In this document: piece after piece, positions 1-8,792 of the stretch
Layout: every line of letters starts with the position of its first letter
How positions within the stretch are numbered: position 1 is the first letter of the stretch
Source: Listeria sp. PSOL-1
Lineage (GTDB): Bacteria; Bacillota; Bacilli; Lactobacillales; Listeriaceae
NCBI RefSeq assembly: GCF_902806445.1
Contig: NZ_LR760298.1
Coordinates: 620,001-684,000, forward strand
Reading direction: 5' to 3'
DNA length: 64,000 bases
The notes under the pieces: model-generated
Told to the model about the DNA's origin: nothing
Seen by the model: the letters and a program-made list of their open reading frames with translations, nothing else
Databases searched by the model: none
Made by a program: the position numbers and the translations under genes

Positions 1-1084
1 TTTTGATTTCCATTCCATCCATGATAATGTGTTAAAACTCGATATCCTCGGGCACGATGATCCAACGGCTATTCGGATGCTACAGGATCTAAGTGATATC
101 GATCCTAAAACGATTCCAACTGATGACCAAAGCGTAATGAGTTTATTTGGTTCAACAGAAGCGCTTGGTGTTAAACCAGAAGAAATTGATTCTAAAACAG
201 GAACACTTGGTATTCCGGAATTTGGAACACGTTTCGTGAGACAAATGCTTGAAGAGACAAAACCAACCACTTTTTCTGAGCTTGTCCAAATTTCAGGTTT
301 ATCACATGGAACCGATGTTTGGCTTGGCAACGCTGAAGAATTAATTAAGAATGATATTTGTGAATTGCCCGATGTGATTGGTTGTCGAGATGATATTATG
401 GTCTTTTTAATCTATCAAGGCTTGGACAGTTCACTTGCCTTTAAAATCATGGAATCTGTACGTAAAGGTAAAGGACTAACCGCGGAAATGGAAGCTGCAA
501 TGAAAGAAAACAATGTGCCAGCTTGGTATATTGATTCTTGTAAGAAGATTAAGTATATGTTTCCAAAAGCGCATGCGGCTGCCTATGTTTTAATGGCTGT
601 TCGTATAGCTTATTTTAAAGTCCATTATCCACTCTATTTTTATGCAACTTATTTTACTGTTCGGGCAGATGATTTTGATCTTACAGCAATGGTAAATGGG
701 ACTGAAGCAGTAAAAGCTGTCATGAAGGAAATTAACAGTAAAGGCATGGAAGCTTCTGCTAAAGAAAAAAATTTGTTAACCGTGTTGGAAATTGCCTGCG
801 AAATGCTTGCTCGGGGCTATAAATTTCAAAAAGTAGATCTTTATAAATCAAAAGCAGCAGAATTTGTTATTGAAGGAGATACGCTGATCCCACCATTTAA
901 TGCAATACCAAGCTTAGGAACAAACGTTGCAAGGCAAATCGTGGCTGCAAGAGAAGACGGCGAATTTTTATCAAAAGAAGACCTGCAACAACGTGGTAAA
1001 GTTTCCAAAACGATTATTCAATATATGGATGACCAAGGATGCTTGGAAGAGTTACCTGATCAAAACCAATTATCGTTATTCTGA
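1..1084 (+). CDS. polC: DNA polymerase III alpha subunit, PolC type (3' part)
   Basis: Replicative DNA polymerase of low-GC Gram-positives. The reading frame is open from base 2, and codons upstream of the first in-frame GTG (29) read FDFHSIHDN, a continuation of the protein, so the gene is cut by the window edge and not started here. About 360 C-terminal residues are visible, roughly a quarter of the usual ~1,440. They include the [13 protein letters not shown] and [19 protein letters not shown] segments typical of the PolC C-terminal fingers/duplex-binding region. The exonuclease and palm catalytic domains lie outside. The next operon has its own promoter in the gap that follows. Confidence 0.97.
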   Translation, partial: FDFHSIHDNVLKLDILGHDDPTAIRMLQDLSDIDPKTIPTDDQSVMSLFGSTEALGVKPEEIDSKTGTLGIPEFGTRFVRQMLEETKPTTFSELVQISGLSHGTDVWLGNAEELIKNDICELPDVIGCRDDIMVFLIYQGLDSSLAFKIMESVRKGKGLTAEMEAAMKENNVPAWYIDSCKKIKYMFPKAHAAAYVLMAVRIAYFKVHYPLYFYATYFTVRADDFDLTAMVNGTEAVKAVMKEINSKGMEASAKEKNLLTVLEIACEMLARGYKFQKVDLYKSKAAEFVIEGDTLIPPFNAIPSLGTNVARQIVAAREDGEFLSKEDLQQRGKVSKTIIQYMDDQGCLEELPDQNQLSLF

Positions 1085-1106
1085 CAAGCTTGAAAACCAA
1101 TCAAAC

Positions 1107-1135
1107 TTGCCTAAAAAAGCTTTTTATGTTATATT
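1107..1135 (+). promoter_or_regulatory. SigA-type promoter of the rimP-nusA-infB operon
   Basis: TTGCCT (1107-1112) is followed after 17 bp by TATATT (1130-1135), with an extended -10 TG at 1127-1128. The predicted start near 1142 leaves a leader of about 108 nt that contains the hairpin at 1165-1188. Confidence 0.7.
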
Positions 1136-1164
1136 AATTAAAGAATGACAACGATAACTCAGCC

Positions 1165-1194
1165 AAGAGTGGGCCTCTGCCCACTCTTTCGTTT
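1165..1194 (+). terminator. Terminator-like leader hairpin ahead of rimP
   Basis: A perfect 10-bp stem (1165-1174 with 1179-1188) closes a CTCT loop and is followed by TTCGTTTT. It lies downstream of the promoter at 1107-1135, so it is inside the rimP-nusA leader. It may be an attenuator and not only the end of polC. NusA-dependent autoregulation at a leader terminator is known for the corresponding B. subtilis operon; applying it here is inference. Confidence 0.65.
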
Positions 1195-1249
1195 TGCAAT
1201 TAGGTAAGTTTAAAAACGGCTGCTTGAGTATCTTTATAAGGAGGCTGAA

Positions 1250-1717
1250 ATGAGCAAAGTTTTAGAACAAGTAGAGCAAATCGTTTCACCTATTACTGAG
1301 GAGCTCGGTTTTGAGTTAGTTAACCTTGCTTTTGAAAAAGAGGGGAAAAATTGGTTTTTGCGTGTATTTATTGATAAGCCTAAGGGCATTGATATTGATG
1401 AATGCGCTCTTGTCAGCGAGAAAATTAGTGAAAAATTAGACGAACATGATCCAATCACACAAAACTATTTTCTTGAAGTCTCCTCACCAGGTGCCGAACG
1501 TCCTTTAAAAAAAGAAAGCGATTTTGAAAACGCTGTTGGGAAGTACATTCATGTGACAAGCTATGAGGCGATTGAAGGTAGAAAAGTGTGGGAAGGTACA
1601 CTTACACAGTATGATGGTACCATTTTAACGATTGAAATTATGGATAAAACAAGAAAAATTATTTGTGAAGTCCCTCAAAAAAGCATCGCCAAAGCAAGGC
1701 TGGCCATTAAATTTTAA
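1250..1717 (+). CDS. rimP: Ribosome maturation factor RimP
   Basis: A 155-residue RimP (YlxS) needed for 30S subunit maturation. The N-terminal alpha/beta domain contains GFELVNLAFEKEGKNWFLRVFIDKP, and the motif EVSSPGAERPL precedes the C-terminal SH3-like domain. Length is normal for the family. The ATG start follows a strong AAGGAGG at about 7 bases. It is the first gene of the rimP-nusA-rnpM-ylxQ-infB operon, and nusA follows after 26 bases, the standard Firmicute order. Confidence 0.96.
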   Translation: MSKVLEQVEQIVSPITEELGFELVNLAFEKEGKNWFLRVFIDKPKGIDIDECALVSEKISEKLDEHDPITQNYFLEVSSPGAERPLKKESDFENAVGKYIHVTSYEAIEGRKVWEGTLTQYDGTILTIEIMDKTRKIICEVPQKSIAKARLAIKF

Positions 1718-1743
1718 AATTAAATAAGGAGTGACGAGAAAAA

Positions 1744-2850
1744 ATGAGCACAGAATTATTGGATGCTTTAGATACGCTAGAACGAGATAAAGGAATTTCA
1801 CGCAATGTGATTGTAGAAGCCATTGAAGCTGCACTCGTATCTGCATATAAGCGAAATTTTAATCAAGCACAAAATGTTCGCGTTGATTTTAATTTAGAAA
1901 ATGGTTCAATTCGCGTTCTTGCTAGAAAAGACGTTGTAGATCAGGTTTTTGATTCTCGCCTTGAGATTTCACTTGAAGAAGCACACAAGCTAAACCCTGT
2001 ATACAAAGTCGGTGATGTTGTTGAGCTTGAAGTAACACCAAAAGATTTCGGCCGAATCGCCGCTCAAACAGCAAAACAAGTAGTTACCCAGCGTGTACGT
2101 GAAGCTGAGCGCGGCATCATTTATGACGAATTCATTGATCGTGAAGATGATATTATGACAGGGATTGTTGAACGTCAGGATTCACGCTTTATCTACATCA
2201 ATTTAGGAAAAATTGAAGCCATCCTTTCACAAAATGAGCAAATGCCAAATGAAACCTATCATGCCCATGACAGAATTAAAGTCTATTTAACTAAAGTAGA
2301 AAAAACAACAAAAGGACCACAAATCTTTGTTTCAAGAACACATCCAGGCCTTTTAAAACGACTTTTTGAAATGGAAGTTCCTGAAATTTATGAAGGCATA
2401 GTAGAAATTAAATCCGTTGCACGTGAAGCAGGAGATCGTTCGAAGATTTCGGTTTATACTGCTGACGCTGAAGTGGATGCAGTCGGTGCTTGTGTTGGTC
2501 CTAAGGGTGCACGTGTACAAACGATTGTCAATGAATTGAAAGGTGAAAAAATCGATATTGTTGAATGGTCAAGTGATCCATATACATTTGTTGCGAACGC
2601 CTTAAGCCCTTCAAAGGTACTCGATGTTATTGTTGATGAAAAAGAACAAGCAACGACAGTGATTGTTCCTGATTATCAACTTTCTCTTGCCATCGGTAAA
2701 CGTGGTCAAAATGCACGCCTTGCTGCTAAATTAACTGGCTGGAAAATCGATATTAAAAGTGAAAGTGTAGCAACGGAAATGGGAATTTACCCACGAGAAG
2801 GAAGCGAAGAAACTGAAGTAGAAGATTTAGCAGATCGTGACGAAGAATAA
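1744..2850 (+). CDS. nusA: Transcription termination/antitermination factor NusA
   Basis: A 368-residue NusA that binds RNA polymerase and nascent RNA and modulates pausing and intrinsic termination. Domains in order: N-terminal polymerase-binding domain (about 1-125), S1 domain (about 137-200, including GIVERQDSRFIYINLG), and two KH domains (VGPKGARVQTIVNEL, then AIGKRGQNARLAAKLTGW). A short acidic tail ends the protein; there are no proteobacterial-type C-terminal repeats, as expected for Firmicutes. The start is preceded by AAGGAG. It may repress its own operon through the leader hairpin at 1165. Confidence 0.97.
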   Translation: MSTELLDALDTLERDKGISRNVIVEAIEAALVSAYKRNFNQAQNVRVDFNLENGSIRVLARKDVVDQVFDSRLEISLEEAHKLNPVYKVGDVVELEVTPKDFGRIAAQTAKQVVTQRVREAERGIIYDEFIDREDDIMTGIVERQDSRFIYINLGKIEAILSQNEQMPNETYHAHDRIKVYLTKVEKTTKGPQIFVSRTHPGLLKRLFEMEVPEIYEGIVEIKSVAREAGDRSKISVYTADAEVDAVGACVGPKGARVQTIVNELKGEKIDIVEWSSDPYTFVANALSPSKVLDVIVDEKEQATTVIVPDYQLSLAIGKRGQNARLAAKLTGWKIDIKSESVATEMGIYPREGSEETEVEDLADRDEE

Positions 2851-2864
2851 AAGGAGAAATTAAA

Positions 2865-3152
2865 ATGCGTAAGAAAAAAATCCCTCTAAGGAAATGTATG
2901 ATTACAGGCGCTCGATTACCTAAAGGTGAGCTCTTGCGTATCGCTTATTCTAAAGATGGGAAACTCGCAATTGATCCTACGGGAAAAGCTCCCGGACGCG
3001 GTTTTTATATCATAAAAGATGTTGCCGCCTGCCAAAAAGCCAAAAAGAAAAATGTTTTATTTAGTCAATTAAAAATCCCGGAGCAAGAAGGCTTTTATGA
3101 TGAACTTATTCATTTTGTAGAAGTTAATGGAGTGAAAAAAAGCAATGAATGA
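2865..3152 (+). CDS. rnpM: RNase P modulator RnpM (YlxR)
   Basis: A 95-residue YlxR-family protein (DUF448). Conserved features are the N-terminal IPLRKCMITGARLPKGELLRI, the DPTGKAPGRGFYI signature, and a basic middle section. YlxR of B. subtilis is reported to bind and modulate RNase P, so the RnpM name is applied by homology. It sits 14 bases after nusA with an AAGGAG site, and its last 8 bases overlap ylxQ, which suggests translational coupling. Confidence 0.93.
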   Translation: MRKKKIPLRKCMITGARLPKGELLRIAYSKDGKLAIDPTGKAPGRGFYIIKDVAACQKAKKKNVLFSQLKIPEQEGFYDELIHFVEVNGVKKSNE

Positions 3153-3444
3153 TAAGTTTTTTTCTCTCTTAGGTCTTGCCTACCGAGCAAAAAAGATAAC
3201 AACTGGAGAAGAATTAGTTTTAAAAGCTGTACGGAGAAAGCAAACATCACTTGTTATTATGTCCACTGATGTTTCCGAAAGCACAGCTAAAAAAATCCGC
3301 AGCAAATGTGAGTATTATGATGTAGCACTTTGTGAAATCGGCACACGTGAACAGCTAGGAGGTGCTATTGGCAAAGAGTCGCGCGCCTTACTTGCAGTGC
3401 TTGATAAAGGATTTTCAAAAAAACTAAGCGAGCTCCTAGGTTAA
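3145..3444 (+). CDS. ylxQ: L7Ae-family K-turn RNA-binding protein YlxQ
   Basis: A 99-residue protein of the L7Ae/L30e/S12e fold, a family that binds kink-turn RNA. Visible features are [22 protein letters not shown] at the N-terminus, the core [15 protein letters not shown], and the downstream [21 protein letters not shown]. It overlaps rnpM by 8 bases and is followed by infB after about 20 bases. The exact RNA target in the cell is not settled. Confidence 0.92.
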   Translation: MNDKFFSLLGLAYRAKKITTGEELVLKAVRRKQTSLVIMSTDVSESTAKKIRSKCEYYDVALCEIGTREQLGGAIGKESRALLAVLDKGFSKKLSELLG

Positions 3445-3464
3445 TCCTTACGGAGGTGTACGAC

Positions 3465-5693
3465 ATGAGTAAAATTCGTGTATATGAATATGCAAAAGAA
3501 CAGAACTTGCCAAGTAAAAAAGTAATTGAAAAATTAAACGAACTCGGTGTTGAAGTGGCAAACCATATGTCAACAATTAGTGATAATGCGCGCCGTCAAC
3601 TCGATAATGCTTTTTCTAGCAAACCAAATAATAAGCCTGAAGTAAAACCGCAAGATCAAGGTCAAAGTAAGGGGCAAAACCAAAAGAATATGAATAATAA
3701 AGAACAAAGTCAAGCAAAAGATAATAAAAAAACAACACAAAATACCCAGCAGAACCGTCCAAATCAAGGGAATAAAACAACGAATCAAAACCGTCCTTTT
3801 GGAAATCGTCCTGGTGGCCAAAAACAACAAAATAATAACCAACGTGGTGGCAAAAACACAAGAAAAAAAGGTAAAATTAATCATAGTACCGTCCCACAAA
3901 CACCACCAAAACCAAAGGAACTCCCTGCAAAAATTGTTTTTAGTGAATCTTTGTCTGTTGGTGAATTAGCACGGAAATTATACCGTGATCCAGCAGAAAT
4001 CATTAAAAAGCTGTTTATGCTAGGTGTTATGGCAACAATCAATCAAGAATTAGATAAAGATGCGATTGAATTAGTTTGTGCTGAATATAGTGTTGAAGTA
4101 GAAGAAGAAATCAAAGTTGATATTACCGACTTAGATGTTTACTTTGAAGAAGCAAAAGAAGCTGACAAAGAAAACGAAGCACAACTTGAAGAAAGACCAC
4201 CTGTCGTTACAATTATGGGACACGTTGATCATGGGAAAACAACCTTGCTTGACGCCCTCAGAAATACAAAAGTAATATTAGGTGAAGCAGGCGGAATTAC
4301 ACAGCATATCGGAGCATATCAAATTGAGGTCCGTAACAAAAAAATCACCTTCTTAGATACGCCAGGACATGCGGCTTTTACTGCTATGCGTGCGCGTGGT
4401 GCTCAAATTACTGATATTACAATCCTTGTTGTTGCTGCAGATGATGGCGTTATGCCACAAACAATCGAAGCAATTAATCATGCAAAAGCTGCTGGAATGC
4501 CAATTATTGTTGCCGTAAATAAGATTGATAAACCACAAGCTAATCCAGATCGAGTGATGCAAGAGTTAACAGAATATGGACTAATCCCCGAAGATTGGGG
4601 TGGAGATACAATTTTTGTACTAATTTCTGCTAAACTTAAAAAAGGATTAGATAGCTTATTAGATATGATTTTACTTGTTTCAGAAGTAGAAGAGTTAAAA
4701 GCGAATTCAAAACGTCGGGCAATAGGTACTGTCGTTGAAGCTGAACTTGATAAAGGCCGTGGTTCTGTCGCTACTTTACTTGTTCAAGACGGAACGCTTA
4801 ACGTAGGGGATCCTATTGTTGTCGGTAATACGTTTGGTCGCGTTCGTGCAATGGTTAACGACTTAGGGCGTCGCGTTAAAACAGGCGGTCCTAGTACACC
4901 AGTAGAAATTACCGGTTTAAATGGCGTACCGCAAGCAGGAGATCGTTTTGTTGTTTTTGAAGATGAAAAAACAGCTCGTAACGTAGGCGAAGCTCGTGCC
5001 TCTCGTGCTCTAGTTGCTCAGCGCTCAGCTACGAATCGTGTAAGTTTAGATAATTTATTTGAACATATGAAAGCAGGCGAAATGAAAGAAGTAGGTGTCA
5101 TCATTAAAGCTGATGTGCAAGGTTCTGTAGAAGCATTAGCAGCCTCTTTACGCAAAATTGAAGTTGAAGGTGTTAATGTTAAAATCATCCACACAGCAGT
5201 AGGAGCTATTAATGAATCTGATATCACACTAGCAGCAGCGTCAAATGCTATTATCATCGGCTTTAACGTTCGACCAACTGGACAGGCCAGAGAAGCAGCT
5301 GAAAGCGAACATGTTGATATTCGCCTGCATCGAATCATTTATAAAGCAATTGATGAAATTGAAGCAGCGATGAAAGGTATGCTTGATCCAGAGTTTGAAG
5401 AAAAAATTATTGGCCAAGCGCAAGTTCGCCAAACTTTCCATGTTTCAAAAGTAGGCACAATTGCAGGGTGCTACGTTACAGATGGTAAAATTACAAGAGA
5501 TAGTGGTGTAAGATTAATCCGCGACGGCATCGTTGTTTTTGAAGGAGAGCTTTCGACATTAAAACGCTTTAAAGACGATGCAAAAGAAGTAGCAAAAGGT
5601 TATGAATGTGGGATTACAATTGAAAACTTTAATGATATTAAAGAAGATGATGTAATTGAAGCTTTCGTTATGGAAGAAATCGAACGTAAATAA
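3465..5693 (+). CDS. infB: Translation initiation factor IF-2
   Basis: A GTPase that delivers fMet-tRNA to the 30S subunit. The ATG at 3465 is chosen because the upstream in-frame GTG (3456) lies inside the Shine-Dalgarno ACGGAGGTG. The product is 742 residues. Order: IF2_N (about 1-50), a low-complexity Asn/Gln/Lys linker (about 55-145) free of acidic residues in parts, a second IF2_N, then the G domain with GHVDHGKT from residue 252, DTPGHAAF and NKID, followed by beta-barrel and C-terminal domains. The linker seems shorter than in L. monocytogenes, whose IF-2 I remember as about 780 residues. Confidence 0.96.
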   Translation: MSKIRVYEYAKEQNLPSKKVIEKLNELGVEVANHMSTISDNARRQLDNAFSSKPNNKPEVKPQDQGQSKGQNQKNMNNKEQSQAKDNKKTTQNTQQNRPNQGNKTTNQNRPFGNRPGGQKQQNNNQRGGKNTRKKGKINHSTVPQTPPKPKELPAKIVFSESLSVGELARKLYRDPAEIIKKLFMLGVMATINQELDKDAIELVCAEYSVEVEEEIKVDITDLDVYFEEAKEADKENEAQLEERPPVVTIMGHVDHGKTTLLDALRNTKVILGEAGGITQHIGAYQIEVRNKKITFLDTPGHAAFTAMRARGAQITDITILVVAADDGVMPQTIEAINHAKAAGMPIIVAVNKIDKPQANPDRVMQELTEYGLIPEDWGGDTIFVLISAKLKKGLDSLLDMILLVSEVEELKANSKRRAIGTVVEAELDKGRGSVATLLVQDGTLNVGDPIVVGNTFGRVRAMVNDLGRRVKTGGPSTPVEITGLNGVPQAGDRFVVFEDEKTARNVGEARASRALVAQRSATNRVSLDNLFEHMKAGEMKEVGVIIKADVQGSVEALAASLRKIEVEGVNVKIIHTAVGAINESDITLAAASNAIIIGFNVRPTGQAREAAESEHVDIRLHRIIYKAIDEIEAAMKGMLDPEFEEKIIGQAQVRQTFHVSKVGTIAGCYVTDGKITRDSGVRLIRDGIVVFEGELSTLKRFKDDAKEVAKGYECGITIENFNDIKEDDVIEAFVMEEIERK

Positions 5694-5816
5694 GATACAA
5701 AAATGTGCGATTTTAAGAAAAATCCTCCCTCAGACCAAATCCAATGTTTCTAATAACACTTAGAGGCGAGGATACACTTTGACTAACGTTGAAAAGTTAT
5801 AATGGGGTGAAAAAGG

Positions 5817-6161
5817 ATGAACGTAAGAGCAAATCGTATCGCAGAACAAATGAAAAAAGAATTAGGCGATATTGTTAATCGTAAATTAAAGGATCCACGA
5901 GTAGGTTTTATTACAATTACAGGCGTTGATGTAACAGGTGATTTGCAACAAGCAACCGTTTATTTATCTGTATTAGGAGATGAAAAAGAACGCGAAGCAA
6001 CGCTCCTTGCGCTTGAAAAAGCGCATGGCTTTATTCGTTTAGAAATTGGGAAACGCATTCGCCTGCGCAAGGTTCCTGAACTGTTGTTTAAAATTGATGA
6101 ATCAATGGAATATGGGAATCGCATTGATGAACTACTACGCGATTTACATGAAAAAGAATGA
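5817..6161 (+). CDS. rbfA: Ribosome-binding factor A
   Basis: A 114-residue KH-fold 30S assembly factor, starting [20 protein letters not shown] and containing [20 protein letters not shown] and [22 protein letters not shown], all typical of RbfA. The start is preceded by a weak GGGTG-type site. ylxP normally sits between infB and rbfA in Listeria and Bacillus. Here the 123-base gap has no ORF of that kind. A TTGACT (5779) and TATAAT (5798) pair lies just upstream, but with only 13 bp between them it is a doubtful promoter. Confidence 0.95.
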   Translation: MNVRANRIAEQMKKELGDIVNRKLKDPRVGFITITGVDVTGDLQQATVYLSVLGDEKEREATLLALEKAHGFIRLEIGKRIRLRKVPELLFKIDESMEYGNRIDELLRDLHEKE

Positions 6162-6170
6162 GAAAAATGG

Positions 6171-6210
6171 AGTAGGGCAGCCGGGAAGTTAGGTTTGCCC
6201 TGCTTTTTTT
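6171..6210 (+). terminator. Intrinsic terminator after rbfA
   Basis: AGTAGGGC (6171-6178) pairs with GCCCTGCT (6197-6204) through one G-U pair, followed by a seven-T run. truB starts 17 bases later, so readthrough probably links the genes. Confidence 0.65.
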
Positions 6211-6226
6211 AGAAGGGAAGTTTTTA

Positions 6227-7144
6227 ATGAACGGAATTATCCCGCTTTGGAAAGAGAGAGGCATGACAAGCCATGATGCTGTTTTCAAGCTTAGAAAAAT
6301 TTTGCATACTAAAAAAGTTGGCCATACTGGAACGCTTGACCCAGAAGTTTCTGGCGTGCTTCCTATTTGCGTGGGAAGAGCCACTAAATTAGCGGAATAC
6401 ATGACAGATGAAGGGAAAGAGTATATTGCCGAAATTTCAATTGGTAAAAGTACAACAACAGAAGATGGAACAGGAGATACCGTTAGCACAAAGGAAATCA
6501 GTCATGCCATTGATAAAGAGCAGATCACTGAAGTCCTAGTAAGCTTAACAGGAGAGATTACTCAAATCCCTCCCATGTACTCTGCTGTAAAAGTAAATGG
6601 CAAAAAATTATATGAATATGCAAGGCTTGGACAAACGATAGATCGGCCGCAACGTCAAGTCCAGATTCATGCTCTTGAAAGATTGGATGACAAAGCTCTT
6701 CTTACAGCGGCCGAGCCGACTTTCAGATTGCGGATTGCATGTGGGAAAGGGACTTATATCCGTACACTTGCCGTTATGATCGGAGAAAAACTTGGCTATC
6801 CCGCCCATATGTCAAAACTCGAACGCACAAAAAGTGGTTTTTTTCAAAAAAAGGATTGCTTCACTTTGCAAGAGATTGCTGAGAAAGTGGTTGCAAGTGA
6901 TTGGAGTTTCTTAGCGCCATTAGAAAAAGGAATCGCTTCATTTGCTCAAATTGATATAGAGGATGCCATTTACAAGCAGGCTCTTAATGGACGTGTTTTT
7001 ACTGAAGAGGAATTAAATACATCTGTAAAAGAGCGTTTAGCCTTAATGCATAACGAAAGACTAGTAGCAATTTACAAACCACATCCTGAAAAAGAAAAGA
7101 TGTATAAGCCTGAAAAAGTAATCGAACTTAACGATGCAAAGTGA
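6227..7144 (+). CDS. truB: tRNA pseudouridine(55) synthase
   Basis: Converts U55 of the tRNA T-loop to pseudouridine. The 305-residue product has the catalytic-motif region VGHTGTLDPEVSGVLPICVGRATK, with the Asp of TLDPE as nucleophile, then IPPMYSAVKVNGKKLYEYAR and RIACGKGTYIRTLA. A C-terminal PUA-like segment follows. The start is ATG with AGAAGGGAAG upstream. It precedes ribF, as in other Firmicutes. Confidence 0.96.
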   Translation: MNGIIPLWKERGMTSHDAVFKLRKILHTKKVGHTGTLDPEVSGVLPICVGRATKLAEYMTDEGKEYIAEISIGKSTTTEDGTGDTVSTKEISHAIDKEQITEVLVSLTGEITQIPPMYSAVKVNGKKLYEYARLGQTIDRPQRQVQIHALERLDDKALLTAAEPTFRLRIACGKGTYIRTLAVMIGEKLGYPAHMSKLERTKSGFFQKKDCFTLQEIAEKVVASDWSFLAPLEKGIASFAQIDIEDAIYKQALNGRVFTEEELNTSVKERLALMHNERLVAIYKPHPEKEKMYKPEKVIELNDAK

Positions 7145-7173
7145 TTGCCGAAAGGGTCACTTTATATTATGAT
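7145..7173 (+). promoter_or_regulatory. Candidate promoter of ribF
   Basis: TTGCCG (7145-7150), 17 bp, TATGAT (7168-7173), immediately after the truB stop. The short repeat AAGTGA/TCACTT overlaps the truB stop and may be a weak terminator. Confidence 0.45.
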
Positions 7174-7205
7174 AGCAAAGGATAAAGAATGAGGAGAAAG
7201 TGTTT

Positions 7206-8153
7206 ATGGAAACAATCTATTTACATCACCCTGAACTAAAAAACAGTGATACAAGTGAAAAAGTGATTGCTCTTGGCTTTTTTGATGGCTTGCATCGCGG
7301 CCATCAAGCTGTCATTCAAGAAGCTAAAAAAATCGCTAAAGAAAAAGGATTAAAGTCAGCAGTGCTAACCTTCGATCCCCATCCTTCCGTTGTTCTAAAT
7401 ACCATGCGAAAAAAAGTAAAATATTTAACGCCGATCAAACAAAAAGTGCAGAAAATAGCTGATCTTGGTGTTGATATTTTATATGTGGTGCGATTTACAA
7501 CTGCTTTTTCCGAGCTTGCACCAGAAGAATTTGTTGAAAAATATTTAGTTGCTTTAAATGCAAAAGAGGTTGTTGCCGGATTCGATTATTCCTATGGCAA
7601 AATGGGCGCTGGAACAATGACCGATTTACCTACCTATGCGAAAGATCGTTTTCATGTGACGATTATTGATAAAAAAGAAGCTTTTAGCGACAAAATTAGC
7701 TCAACAAAAATCCGACAGTACATTGAAACTGGCGAAATGGAAGAAGCAAACCAGCTACTTGGCTATCCTTACACAACAAAGGGAACCGTTATCCATGGAG
7801 ATAAGCGCGGCCGTACGATTGGTTTTCCGACCGCTAATATCGCAGTAGATCCAGATTATTTAATCCCTAAACTGGGTGTTTATGCAGTTAAATTTCGCGT
7901 TAATGAGCAGACACATTTAGGAATGGCTAGCATTGGGCATAATATCACTTTTAAAGATGACCAGCCACTTTCAATTGAAGTTTATATTCTCGATTTTAAA
8001 CGTGAAATTTACGGGGAAGACGCAGAAATTGAGTGGTATTACTTCTTTCGTCCCGAGCTTAAATTTAATGGCGTAGAGGGCCTAATTGAGCAGTTAAAAC
8101 AAGACGAGCAAAATACACGCACTTATTTTGCGCATCATCCAGATGAGTTTTAA
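7206..8153 (+). CDS. ribF: Bifunctional riboflavin kinase / FAD synthetase
   Basis: Makes FMN and FAD from riboflavin (RibF/RibC). The N-terminal nucleotidyltransferase domain shows GFFDGLHRGHQAVI with the HRGH motif and KISSTKIRQYI. The C-terminal flavokinase domain shows GDKRGRTIGFPTANI. The ATG at 7206 is preferred over an in-frame GTG at 7200 because GAGGAG (7191-7196) is 9 bases from the ATG and only 3 from the GTG. The product is 315 residues, normal length. Confidence 0.95.
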   Translation: METIYLHHPELKNSDTSEKVIALGFFDGLHRGHQAVIQEAKKIAKEKGLKSAVLTFDPHPSVVLNTMRKKVKYLTPIKQKVQKIADLGVDILYVVRFTTAFSELAPEEFVEKYLVALNAKEVVAGFDYSYGKMGAGTMTDLPTYAKDRFHVTIIDKKEAFSDKISSTKIRQYIETGEMEEANQLLGYPYTTKGTVIHGDKRGRTIGFPTANIAVDPDYLIPKLGVYAVKFRVNEQTHLGMASIGHNITFKDDQPLSIEVYILDFKREIYGEDAEIEWYYFFRPELKFNGVEGLIEQLKQDEQNTRTYFAHHPDEF

Positions 8154-8171
8154 GAAATTCCTGTTTAAAGC

Positions 8172-8200
8172 TTGCTTTTAGTGATGATTTAGTGTATCTT
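8172..8200 (+). promoter_or_regulatory. Promoter of rpsO
   Basis: TTGCTT (8172-8177), 17 bp, TATCTT (8195-8200). The start is predicted near 8206, giving a 90-nt leader. Confidence 0.6.
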
Positions 8201-8205
8201 TAATT

Positions 8206-8295
8206 CTGTACGAACAGAACCATTACTTGGCTTATTTGCGAATCACCAACGCGCTGCTCAGTAATTGGGGATATAATGAAGGAGGTGGAGTTAAT
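8206..8295 (+). promoter_or_regulatory. Structured rpsO leader, probable S15 autoregulatory site
   Basis: The leader can fold with an outer helix CCATTACT (8220-8227) against AGTAATTGG (8260-8268, one bulge) around an inner TTGG/CCAA helix (8227-8230 with 8246-8249), next to the GGAGGTGG ribosome site. S15 represses its own translation through leader RNA in several bacteria. This leader is assigned to that class by position and folding only. Confidence 0.5.
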
Positions 8296-8565
8296 ATGGC
8301 TTTAACTCAAGAACGTAAAAACGAAATCATTGCTGAATATCGTGTCCATGATACAGACACAGGTTCACCGGAAGTACAAATCGCTGTACTTACTGCTGAA
8401 ATCAACAGCTTGAATGAACACGTTCGCGTGCACAAAAAAGACCATCATTCTTACAGAGGTTTGATGAAAATGGTAGGTCACCGTCGTAATCTTTTAACTT
8501 ATTTACGTAAAAAAGATGTTCAACGTTACCGCGAGCTTATTAAGCGTTTAGGTTTACGCAGATAA
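8296..8565 (+). CDS. rpsO: 30S ribosomal protein S15
   Basis: The 89-residue primary 16S rRNA-binding protein. It contains [19 protein letters not shown] and the signature region [22 protein letters not shown]. The ATG at 8296 is chosen because of the strong GGAGGTGGAG 10 bases upstream and the family's fixed length. The frame is open further upstream, but that part falls in the leader. It is followed by its own terminator. Confidence 0.98.
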   Translation: MALTQERKNEIIAEYRVHDTDTGSPEVQIAVLTAEINSLNEHVRVHKKDHHSYRGLMKMVGHRRNLLTYLRKKDVQRYRELIKRLGLRR

Positions 8566-8576
8566 AAATCAGACTG

Positions 8577-8607
8577 AAAGCGGGAGACTAGTTTTTCCCG
8601 CTTTTTT
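8577..8607 (+). terminator. Intrinsic terminator after rpsO
   Basis: AAAGCGGGA (8577-8585) pairs perfectly with TCCCGCTTT (8596-8604), followed by a T run. Confidence 0.9.
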
Positions 8608-8652
8608 GTTAGAAAAAAGTAATGGGAATAAAAAGTGATGCACTTACTTTAT

Positions 8653-8708
8653 CGCATGAATCCAAAAACGTGATATAAATAGTTATGTTAGGTTTTTGGA
8701 TTCATGCG
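8653..8708 (+). promoter_or_regulatory. 17-bp perfect inverted repeat in the pnpA upstream region
   Basis: The arm at 8653-8669 is exactly complementary to 8692-8708 around a 22-base AT-rich loop. No T run follows, so it is not a standard terminator. A second 7-bp hairpin (ATGAAAC 8732-8738 with GTTTCAT 8757-8763) lies between it and the ribosome site. The long hairpin could be an RNase III or PNPase processing site as in the E. coli pnp leader. That is inference, and I could not place a convincing promoter upstream of it. Confidence 0.6.
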
Positions 8709-8792
8709 TGCTCAAGGATTGAAGAGTGTGCATGAAACATTCTTATACATGATAAAGTTTCATCATTTTCCCAACAAGAGGAGAATAACGAT

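Noticed and set aside
3456-3458. GTG as start of infB
   Set aside because: It overlaps the ribosome site ACGGAGGTG; the ATG at 3465 has the right spacing.
3570-3899. Two minus-strand ORFs opposite the infB linker
   Set aside because: They are shadows of the Asn/Gln/Lys-rich linker of IF-2, with no site or promoter, and unusual residue make-up.
5779-5803. TTGACT and TATAAT upstream of rbfA as a promoter
   Set aside because: Both boxes look ideal, but only 13 bp separate them, too short for SigA; noted in the rbfA entry only.
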